DNA of 5,400 bases from Erysipelotrichaceae bacterium (GTDB lineage Bacteria > Bacillota_I > Bacilli_A > Erysipelotrichales > Coprobacillaceae): NCBI GenBank assembly GCA_021202205.1, contig JAJQDJ010000138.1, positions 1-5,400 on the forward strand, written 5' to 3'. Positions within the stretch are counted from its first letter, which is position 1. The number at the start of each line of letters is the position of its first letter. Under the pieces are notes generated by a model that saw only the letters and a program-made list of their open reading frames with translations, ran no database searches and was not told the DNA's origin. Shown here piece after piece: positions 1-4,442 of the stretch. The translations under genes and the position numbers were made by a program.

Positions 1-81
1 TGCCCCATGGGTAATATCATCACAGTATTGATAAAAAGCATCACCCTGTTTTATGCTAAACTGAATGGTAGAATATGACAT
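1..81 (-). CDS. tnpB: TnpB-like transposon-encoded protein, N-terminal 27 codons only
   Basis: An ATG at 79-81 opens a frame that stays open to the left window edge. It is preceded, six bases away, by a very strong Shine-Dalgarno sequence (GAGGAGGG, complement of 88-95), and a promoter lies just behind it, so this is a genuine gene start. The visible peptide begins MSYSTIQFSIKQG and continues DAFYQYCDDITHGA. From memory, a Thr-Ile-Gln beta strand followed by a short helix with an aromatic/acidic pattern matches the N-terminus of TnpB proteins of IS200/IS605-type elements, which are RNA-guided DNA endonucleases using an omega RNA. The catalytic RuvC residues and zinc finger lie outside the window, so neither intactness nor activity can be judged. 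It could be a nuclease-dead derivative or another protein with a similar start. The family call is tentative; the presence of a gene start is nearly certain. Confidence 0.6.
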   Translation of the reverse strand, partial: MSYSTIQFSIKQGDAFYQYCDDITHGA

Positions 82-114
82 ATTTTTCCCTCCTCTCACC
101 TGTTTTGTGATACT

Positions 115-123
115 ATTATATCA
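115..123 (-). promoter_or_regulatory. Extended -10 promoter of the tnpB-like gene
   Basis: The minus strand reads TGATATAAT here, a perfect TGn-TATAAT extended -10 element. Counting 16-18 bases upstream gives no good -35 (best is TATAAA-like), as is usual for extended -10 promoters. Transcription would begin near 108, leaving a leader of about 27 nt ending in the GAGGAGGG ribosome site. The gene therefore has its own promoter and need not depend on read-through from HU. Confidence 0.6.
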
Positions 124-210
124 TAAAGCATTAATGATTTATAGGTAGATTTGGGAGAAATAACGAATTCAAAAAATAATTTTAGGCATAATTACAAAAG
201 TAACGAAAAT

Positions 211-229
211 TTGTATACTATGTATACAA
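211..229. repeat. Perfect 8-bp inverted repeat TTGTATAC-TAT-GTATACAA, operator-like
   Basis: Two perfect 8-base arms (211-218 and 222-229) are separated by three bases. Such a short-spaced dyad is typical of dimeric repressor operators, and GTATAC half-sites resemble those of some GntR-type regulators. It could also be a small foldback in the left end of an IS200/IS605-type element, since it lies about 90 bp upstream of the tnpB-like promoter. No regulator gene is adjacent, so the partner is unknown. Confidence 0.4.
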
Positions 230-344
230 CTGTTGTTTTTGAGGTATTTATTGGTTGATCAATTTTCCAGGTATATTATAGTTTTAATTTTTTAAGATAA
301 TAAACTTGAAATTAATATAACCAAGTGTATCTAAAATAACAGTT

Positions 345-418
345 TAGCGAATTCATCCACGCCCAATTGTCTTGGACAAGCAAGGTGACAATTGGACGTG
401 GTACTCTTCGCTTGTCTT
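345..418 (-). ncRNA. Candidate structured RNA with a 15-bp stem and pseudoknot (omega-RNA-like scaffold)
   Basis: On the minus strand, 401-387 (CCACGUCCAAUUGUC) pairs with 371-357 (GACAAUUGGGCGUGG). This gives 14 Watson-Crick pairs plus one U-G wobble; on the plus strand the same position is a C-A mismatch, so the minus strand is the one that folds fully. The 15-nt loop contains GCUUGUC (381-375), exactly complementary to GACAAGC (416-410) just 5' of the stem, giving an A-B-A'-B' pseudoknot order. The 3' side continues AUGAAUUCGCUAA. From memory, a pseudoknotted scaffold ending near a GAATTC-type motif resembles the right-end/omega RNA of IS605-type TnpB elements, in which the next 16-20 nt act as guide. 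The gene on the 5' side here is HU, not tnpB, so this could be an orphan or relic element end. No intrinsic terminator follows it. The 3' boundary given is approximate. Confidence 0.5.
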
Positions 419-425
419 GATAGAA

Positions 426-455
426 CTTATATTTTCTAATACTCATAGCGAACAA
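426..455 (-). promoter_or_regulatory. Possible promoter for the structured RNA
   Basis: The minus strand has TTGTTC (455-450), an 18-base spacer and TATAAG (431-426). The -10 matches five of six consensus bases, but the -35 only three of six. The expected start falls at about 418-419, directly at the first strand of the predicted pseudoknot. That coincidence is the main argument, since the region is AT-rich and chance matches are common. Confidence 0.35.
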
Positions 456-465
456 AGAAACTTCT

Positions 466-492
466 AAAAAAAGAACCGCATTTCTGCAATTC
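466..492 (-). terminator. Intrinsic terminator of the HU gene
   Basis: The minus strand reads GAATTGCA-GAAA-TGCGGTTC (492-473), an 8-bp stem with two central U-G wobbles closed by a GAAA tetraloop, followed at once by seven Ts (472-466). It lies 15 bases after the HU stop codon. Stem, tetraloop and T-run together make this a clear Rho-independent terminator. Confidence 0.88.
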
Positions 493-507
493 TTCATATC
501 TTAATGA

Positions 508-783
508 CTATTCATTGACAGTTTTTTTCAAAACTGTACTAGCATTAAAAGCTGGTGTTTTACTAGCAGGTATAACGACTGATTCGCCAGTTTGAGGATT
601 ACGTCCTACTCTTTCACTACGTTCACGAACTTCGAAAGTACCAAATCCTTTTAATACAACTTTATCTCCTTCTTTTAAAGCATCTGTTATTGTTGCAGCA
701 AAAGCATTGATAGCTGCTTCTGCATCAACTTTAGTCATACCAGCTGAGCTGGCTACTTTATCTACTAATTCAGTTTTATTCAT
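508..783 (-). CDS. hup: DNA-binding protein HU
   Basis: This is the small basic histone-like protein HU, a dimer that binds and bends DNA without strict sequence preference and helps compact the nucleoid. The 91 residues match the usual 90-91 of the family. The N-terminal helices (MNKTELVDKVA to about residue 40) form the dimer body. The family signature GFGTFEVRER is at 46-55, and the beta-arm tip GRNPQTGE at 60-67 carries the intercalating proline (P63). The C-terminus has the usual IPASKTPAFN motif (71-80). The start at 783 is chosen because a Shine-Dalgarno GAGG (791-794) lies seven bases upstream and the protein then begins at the conserved MNKTEL. A longer frame to 822 would add 13 residues absent from the family. 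The gene has its own promoter and terminator and looks complete. HU is usually abundant and constitutive. Confidence 0.97.
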   Translation of the reverse strand: MNKTELVDKVASSAGMTKVDAEAAINAFAATITDALKEGDKVVLKGFGTFEVRERSERVGRNPQTGESVVIPASKTPAFNASTVLKKTVNE

Positions 784-826
784 AAAAACGCCTCTTTTCT
801 TTATATTGTGGCCTAAGCCCAAAATT

Positions 827-855
827 ATTATAGTACATTAGACAACTATTGTACA
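827..855 (-). promoter_or_regulatory. Probable HU promoter
   Basis: The minus strand carries a perfect TATAAT (832-827) with a partial -35 TGTACA (855-850, four of six consensus bases) at 17-bp spacing. It sits immediately after the aldolase stop codon (857-859). Transcription would begin near 820, giving a leader of about 37 nt. No terminator hairpin separates the aldolase from HU, so some read-through from the upstream operon is also possible. Confidence 0.55.
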
Positions 856-856
856 G

Positions 857-1876
857 TTATTTAATACTGTTCACTAATTCTATAAATCTATCTACTTGTT
901 TTTCATCAGTGGCCCAACTGGTAACCAAACGTATTCTTGTATGAGATTTATCAATCGCATTCATATGGGTGACCATAAATTCTTTTTCTATTTCTTTCAA
1001 ATCACCATTAGGTAAATCCACAAAGATTTGATTAGTTAAACTAGGTAGATATAGTGGATACTTTTCTTTTAAGACATTTCTTAATTTATCAGCCATTTTA
1101 TTTTCATAGATACCTATTTCTTCATAAAGATCATCTCTTAACAATTCATAAAATTGTACGCCTAGGAGTCTACCTTTAGCTAGCATGGCTCCTTTATTTT
1201 TCAATTGATAACGGAATCCTTCTTTTAAATCATCATTACAAATAACCAAAGCTTCTCCAAATAAAGCCCCCATCTTCGTACCGTCAATATAAAAAGCATC
1301 AACATTTTGAGCAATCTGCTTCATTGTAGGAGCATCTTCCAACACTACAGCACTACCAAGTCTCGCACCATCCATAAACAAATATAAATCATTATCCTGA
1401 CAACATGCATAAATATCTTCTAATTCCGATAAAGTATAATAAGTACCCCATTCACTTGTTTGAGATATATAAACCATCTTTGGTTCTACCATATGTTCAT
1501 CACTTTGATTCTTCACAACATCTTCTATCATTTCTACAGTTACTTTGCCATAATGATGTTCTCTTGTTAAAATCTTATGTCCTGTAGCTTCTACAGCTCC
1601 CGTTTCATGAACATTAATATGACCACTATCACATGCAATAACAGCTTGATAATCCTTAAGACAATGGGAAATAAACGTTAAATTTGTTTGTGTTCCACCA
1701 ACTAAAAAATGAATATCAGGAGATAATGTCCCTAATCTTTTATAAATGGCATCACTAGCCAAGCGACAATATTCATCGTCCCCATAGCCAACACTTTGAG
1801 CCTCATTGGTCTCAATTAAAGCATCCATTACTCGTGGATGTGCTCCTTCGCTATAGTCATTTAAAAAACTATACAT
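857..1876 (-). CDS. ltaE: PLP-dependent low-specificity threonine aldolase / beta-eliminating lyase family
   Basis: A 339-residue fold-type I pyridoxal-phosphate enzyme of the threonine-aldolase/beta-eliminating-lyase family (E. coli LtaE is similar in length). Family members cleave L-threonine or L-allo-threonine, and often other beta-hydroxy amino acids, to glycine plus an aldehyde. Visible landmarks: the phosphate-binding loop GGTQTN (60-65), the cofactor-stacking region SGHINVHETGA (84-94, with H86), the MDGARLGSA segment (168-176, whose D169 would hold the pyridine nitrogen), the Schiff-base lysine K201 in GTKMGALFGE, and a C-terminal TRIRLVTSW (313-321) with candidate carboxylate-binding arginines. 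It starts eight bases after the regulator's stop, and its AGGG ribosome site (1883-1886) overlaps that stop, so it is the last gene of the fumarase operon. No signal peptide is seen, so it should be cytosolic. Exact substrate is not readable from sequence; a different beta-hydroxy amino acid or a lyase role is possible. Confidence 0.88.
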   Translation of the reverse strand: MYSFLNDYSEGAHPRVMDALIETNEAQSVGYGDDEYCRLASDAIYKRLGTLSPDIHFLVGGTQTNLTFISHCLKDYQAVIACDSGHINVHETGAVEATGHKILTREHHYGKVTVEMIEDVVKNQSDEHMVEPKMVYISQTSEWGTYYTLSELEDIYACCQDNDLYLFMDGARLGSAVVLEDAPTMKQIAQNVDAFYIDGTKMGALFGEALVICNDDLKEGFRYQLKNKGAMLAKGRLLGVQFYELLRDDLYEEIGIYENKMADKLRNVLKEKYPLYLPSLTNQIFVDLPNGDLKEIEKEFMVTHMNAIDKSHTRIRLVTSWATDEKQVDRFIELVNSIK

Positions 1877-1884
1877 TTTTATCC

Positions 1885-2709
1885 CTACTTTCTATATAGT
1901 AATCCGTACCTCACATAAATAAGATTTAATAAACTTAAAAAATTCATTGTTCCCTGCAATGATGATTCTGTATAATCACTCTCTGTACCATCTATACAAT
2001 AAATATAATCTATTAAATCATGATGATATTCTTTATTCATCGTTAATAAAATAATCCTAGGATGATGTTCGCTAATCTTCTTAAGCAAAGCATCTATCAG
2101 CTGTGCTCTTGCACGCACACTAATAATGATAACCAGAGTATCTTTATCTATCATATCCAAATGGCCTATTTCATCGCCACGTTCAACAAATGCATAAACC
2201 ATCTTACGATGTTTAAGCATCTTCATTTGAAAATCATTAGATATAATTTTATTGAATTGATAACCAATCATTTGAACGCTTTTAGAAGTATATATCATTT
2301 CACAGATTTTGTCTATTTCATGCATGTTGATACTTTTTTGTACCATTTGCAGTGAGTCTATAGCTTCATTGTACATTTTATTTACCAGATAATCTGGATT
2401 TTTACAACATGCTTCTTCATCTTTGGTAGAAAGATGCACTTCATTCTTAGATAGCTCCAAGGCAACTGCAATTTCTTTTTTGAAAGTCACAAAGTTTTTA
2501 CAATTCAAATCCTTACAAAAACGTGAAATCGTTGCTGGTGATGTATAACAAAGATCAGCCAAATCATTAATGCTAATATCAGGTATTTTATCCAAATGAG
2601 ATAAAATAGTCTGCGCTATTGTATAATACATATCCTGTACTGAAGATACATTCACAAAAGACATCAATGTATATAAAATATCTACCTCATTATAATTTTT
2701 AATTGTCAT
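1885..2709 (-). CDS. RpiR/MurR-family transcriptional regulator with a divergent SIS domain
   Basis: A 274-residue regulator. The N-terminal third is an RpiR-type helix-turn-helix: the region around 46-68 (SINDLADLCYTSPATISRFC and onward), followed by NCKNFVTFK, is the classic recognition-helix pattern. Residues about 118-265 have the size and alternating strand/helix pattern of a SIS domain (strands near MIGY 147-150, LVIIIS 192-197 and RIILLTM 218-224), which in this family binds a phosphosugar effector. The usual Ser-x-Ser-Gly-x-Thr effector motif after the second strand is not recognisable: here the strand is followed by SVRARAQLID, so the ligand may differ. ATG at 2709 overlaps the beta-subunit stop by 11 bases and has AAAGGAG (2717-2723) seven bases upstream, indicating translational coupling. 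Its place inside the operon suggests it controls the operon, as activator or repressor; the operator has not been identified. Confidence 0.92.
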   Translation of the reverse strand: MTIKNYNEVDILYTLMSFVNVSSVQDMYYTIAQTILSHLDKIPDISINDLADLCYTSPATISRFCKDLNCKNFVTFKKEIAVALELSKNEVHLSTKDEEACCKNPDYLVNKMYNEAIDSLQMVQKSINMHEIDKICEMIYTSKSVQMIGYQFNKIISNDFQMKMLKHRKMVYAFVERGDEIGHLDMIDKDTLVIIISVRARAQLIDALLKKISEHHPRIILLTMNKEYHHDLIDYIYCIDGTESDYTESSLQGTMNFLSLLNLIYVRYGLLYRK

Positions 2710-3262
2710 AGTTGTGCTCCTTTAAATATTGAACTCGTCCCAATTCATATAAATCGTTTCCCTGACAATCTATTAACACCGTTACTGGTAAATCCTCTAC
2801 ATATAAACGGCGTATTGCTTCTGTTCCTAAATCCTCAAAGGCAATGACCTCGCAGTCTTTGATACAATGCGATATATAAGCGCCTGCACCTCCTATCGCT
2901 CCAAAATAAATACCTTGATAATCTTTTATTGCTTGTTTAACAACATTATTGCGATAACCTTTACCAATCATACCTCGCAGACCTAATTTTAAAAGTTCTG
3001 GAGCATAAGCATCCATTCTTCCTGATGTAGTCGGTCCACCGCTATCAAATACATGTCCTGGTTTAAATGGTGTTGGTCCTACATAATAGATGATTTGATT
3101 TTCCACATCAAAAGGTAATGGCTTATTGTTTTGAATCAATTGTATCAAACGCTTATGAGCAGCATCTCTACCTGTATATATTACACCACTTATCAATACT
3201 TGATCTCCCGCCTTAAGTTTTAAAGCATCATCCTTGGTAAAAGGAGTTGTTATTTTTATCAT
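2699..3262 (-). CDS. Fe-S fumarase/tartrate dehydratase class I, beta subunit
   Basis: This 187-residue protein corresponds to the C-terminal domain of one-piece class I fumarases and to TtdB, the small subunit of two-subunit enzymes. With the alpha subunit it would add or remove water across fumarate/L-malate, or dehydrate tartrate. Conserved segments visible are YTGRDAAHKR (29-38), YYVGPTP (59-65), GPTTSGRMD (76-84), the MIGKG loop (98-102), GGAGAY (124-129) and, near the end, EAIRRLYVEDLPV with IDCQGNDLY (164-172), all typical of the family. It overlaps the alpha gene by four bases (ATGA), and a perfect AAGGAGG (3270-3276) seven bases before the start lies inside the end of alpha, a layout that yields equal subunit amounts. 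It looks intact and of normal length. Fumarate versus tartrate specificity cannot be read from sequence with confidence. Confidence 0.94.
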   Translation of the reverse strand: MIKITTPFTKDDALKLKAGDQVLISGVIYTGRDAAHKRLIQLIQNNKPLPFDVENQIIYYVGPTPFKPGHVFDSGGPTTSGRMDAYAPELLKLGLRGMIGKGYRNNVVKQAIKDYQGIYFGAIGGAGAYISHCIKDCEVIAFEDLGTEAIRRLYVEDLPVTVLIDCQGNDLYELGRVQYLKEHNYDN

Positions 3263-4101
3263 AATACAACCTCCTTATGTCTAGCTACATGACAACAAAT
3301 ACTCACTGCCACAGGCATCCCCGCAATATGAGTTGGATAAGTTTCAATATTGAGTGATAAAGCTGTTGTTTTACCACCATAACCTGCCGGGCCAATACCC
3401 AATTGATTAATCTTGTCTAATAATTCATCTTCTAAAGCAGCATAACGTTTATCTTTATGATGACTATAAGCATCACGTAACATAGCCTTTTTAGATAAAT
3501 AAGTCACATAATCAAAAGATCCTCCTATGCCCACACCTATTACCATAGGAGGACACGCGTTTGGTCCTGCATCTTCAACCACTTTCAATACAAAATCTTT
3601 GACGCCATCTACTCCATCACTCGGTTTAAGCATCTTAACCTGACACATATTCTCACTGCCAAAACCTTTTGGAGCTAAAGTGATTTTTAACTGATCTCCA
3701 GGTACAATCTCATAATGAATAATGGCAGGCGTATTATCTTTCGTATTAATACGATCAAACATCGGATCATCAACCACGCTTTTGCGTAAATAACCTTCGT
3801 TATATCCTAACCTAACACCTTCATTAATAGCTTTATTAAGATCTCCTATAATATGAACATCTTGTCCTATCTCCACAAAAACACAGGCCATCCCTGTATC
3901 CTGACAAATAGGTGCATTTTCCTCTTTAGCTATATTTGCATTCTCTTTTAATATTTCTAATGTTTCTTTTGCTAGCTTAAAATCCTCATTTTGATAAGCC
4001 TCTTCTATAATTTCACTTATATCATTTGGTAAAATAGTATTGGCATCAATACACATATCTTTAATTGCAGCTACTATCTCATCATAATTTATTTCCCTCA
4101 T
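3259..4101 (-). CDS. Fe-S fumarase/tartrate dehydratase class I, alpha subunit
   Basis: This subunit carries the oxygen-sensitive [4Fe-4S] cluster that activates the hydroxyl group. From the chosen start the protein has 280 residues, normal for the split enzyme. The three expected cluster cysteines are visible: C66 in APICQDTG, C183 in ANACPPMVIG, and C269/C270 in SICCHVARHKE near the end. Other family blocks are KGFGSENMCQ (145-154) and GIGPAGYGGKTTALSLNIE (235-253). The ATG at 4101 is preferred because the protein then begins MREINYDEIV, where the family usually starts, and an AAGG ribosome site lies upstream. The frame could run to an ATG at 4149, but that would add 16 residues of low-complexity DDNKK-type sequence and has no ribosome site. 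It is the first gene of the operon. An Fe-S fumarase suits an anaerobe; L(+)-tartrate dehydratase is the main alternative. Confidence 0.94.
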   Translation of the reverse strand: MREINYDEIVAAIKDMCIDANTILPNDISEIIEEAYQNEDFKLAKETLEILKENANIAKEENAPICQDTGMACVFVEIGQDVHIIGDLNKAINEGVRLGYNEGYLRKSVVDDPMFDRINTKDNTPAIIHYEIVPGDQLKITLAPKGFGSENMCQVKMLKPSDGVDGVKDFVLKVVEDAGPNACPPMVIGVGIGGSFDYVTYLSKKAMLRDAYSHHKDKRYAALEDELLDKINQLGIGPAGYGGKTTALSLNIETYPTHIAGMPVAVSICCHVARHKEVVL

Positions 4102-4110
4102 AATATCACA

Positions 4111-4119
4111 CACCTTTTT
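4111..4119 (-). promoter_or_regulatory. Ribosome binding site deciding the alpha-subunit start
   Basis: The minus strand reads AAAAAGGTG just upstream of the ATG at 4101, with the AGG about 11 bases away, slightly long but usable. No comparable purine-rich site precedes the alternative ATG at 4149, where the upstream sequence is pyrimidine-rich. Confidence 0.6.
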
Positions 4120-4158
4120 ATTATCATCATTATATACATTTTTACTCATGTAGACAAG

Positions 4159-4187
4159 AAAAAAAAGATTGAAAGAAGATGTTCTTT
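4159..4187 (-). promoter_or_regulatory. Weak hairpin and T-run in the fumarase leader, possible attenuator
   Basis: On the minus strand AAAGAA-CATC-TTCTTT (4187-4172) can form a 6-bp AU-rich hairpin, followed after CAATC by eight Ts (4166-4159). It lies between the likely promoter and the fumarase start. The stem is weak and the T-run is not flush with it, so this may be no more than a pause site or chance. Confidence 0.2.
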
Positions 4188-4216
4188 TGCTCCCTTAGTA
4201 CCATATAATCAATATA

Positions 4217-4225
4217 AGTATATCA
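4217..4225 (-). promoter_or_regulatory. Likely promoter (-10) of the fumarase-regulator-aldolase operon
   Basis: The minus strand reads TGATATACT, an extended -10 with one deviation from TATAAT. The -35 region at 17-bp spacing is weak (TTTATA). Transcription would begin near 4210 and leave a leader of about 110 nt. A second possible -10, a perfect TATAAT at 4259-4254, lies farther upstream without a good -35, so either or both may be used. Confidence 0.4.
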
Positions 4226-4318
4226 TACAAAATTCGATATATAAATCCATATTATTATACAATAATTTTAATTTCACACATTTTTTGTTAATTTAGACTA
4301 AAATTTTTCCAAAAAGTA

Positions 4319-4327
4319 TGTTATACT
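4319..4327 (+). promoter_or_regulatory. Plus-strand extended -10 promoter for the candidate small RNA
   Basis: The plus strand reads TGTTATACT, a TGn motif plus TATACT. The spacing predicts a start at A4334, one base before the first hairpin of the candidate RNA. There is no recognisable -35 at 16-18 bp, so the call rests on the extended -10 and its fit to the downstream structure. It points away from the fumarase promoter. Confidence 0.4.
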
Positions 4328-4333
4328 ATCTTT

Positions 4334-4440
4334 ATAGTCAATTTTTGTTTTCCCTTCAAATATGACTACTTCATGATATCCTTTCCCAAACTGATATCAA
4401 TAAGAAAGCAGATACGGGCTCCCACTGTATCTGCTTTTTT
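4334..4440 (+). ncRNA. Candidate trans-acting small RNA, three hairpins with CCC loops
   Basis: About 107 nt between a plus-strand extended -10 and a hairpin/T6 terminator, with no plus-strand gene nearby. Three hairpins follow one another. Hairpin 1 pairs TAGTCA (4335-4340) with TGACTA (4363-4368), plus an inner TTT/AAA, and shows TGTTTTCCCTTC in the loop. Hairpin 2 pairs TGATATC (4374-4380) with GATATCA (4393-4399), with loop CTTTCCCAAACT. Hairpin 3 is the terminator (4401-4441), with loop GGGCTCCCACT. Each loop carries an unpaired CCC flanked by U/C, the arrangement known from Gram-positive small RNAs such as staphylococcal RsaE/RoxS that pair with Shine-Dalgarno sites. Read on the minus strand, the same loops show GGGA/GGA motifs, so a minus-strand 3' untranslated region of the dipeptidase mRNA is the alternative. 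No family assignment is possible by eye. Confidence 0.45.
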
Positions 4441-4441
4441 A
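4401..4441. terminator. Strong, probably bidirectional intrinsic terminator
   Basis: The arms at 4401-4415 and 4427-4441 pair along their length: nine strong pairs (AGCAGATAC/GTATCTGCT) extended by A-T pairs and one wobble, with an 11-nt loop GGGCTCCCACT. On the plus strand the stem runs into six Ts (4435-4440). On the minus strand it runs into TTTCTTA, so it can end the dipeptidase transcript, whose stop codon is two bases away. The better T-run is on the plus strand. Confidence 0.85.
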
Positions 4442-4442
4442 G

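Larger units (their letters stand above)
82..465. other. Gene-free region between the tnpB-like gene and the HU terminator
   Basis: This 384-base stretch carries no convincing protein gene on either strand. It holds the tnpB-like Shine-Dalgarno site and extended -10 promoter (88-123), the inverted repeat at 211-229, a TTGATCAA palindrome (255-262), very AT-rich sequence from about 265 to 340, the structured-RNA candidate at 345-418 and its possible promoter (426-455). The sequence TGAATTCGYTA occurs twice on the minus strand, at 171-161 and 355-345. The overall look is that of transposon-derived or regulatory DNA. A 61-codon reading frame crosses 312-497, but its composition and its overlap with the HU terminator and the RNA hairpin argue against it being a gene. 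Confidence 0.7.

Noticed and set aside
312..497. A 61-codon minus-strand frame between HU and the structured RNA
   Set aside because: It starts inside the HU terminator hairpin, runs through the pseudoknot RNA, has no ribosome site and encodes a peptide of odd composition with no recognisable family.
784..822. Longer N-terminus for HU starting at 822
   Set aside because: It would add 13 residues not found in HU proteins, and the ribosome site at 791-794 lies inside this stretch, pointing to the start at 783.
1405..1587. Plus-strand 60-codon frame within the aldolase gene
   Set aside because: It lies fully antisense to a well-supported gene, with no start signals; a shadow frame. The same applies to the plus-strand frames at 2062-2355 and 4564-4752.
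4102..4149. Longer alpha-subunit start at 4149
   Set aside because: There is no Shine-Dalgarno site upstream, the added residues do not fit the family start, and an AAGG ribosome site precedes 4101.
4160..4210. T-box or other known riboswitch in the fumarase leader
   Set aside because: I found no T-box core, no known aptamer consensus and no strong terminator/antiterminator pair; only a weak hairpin and T-run are present.
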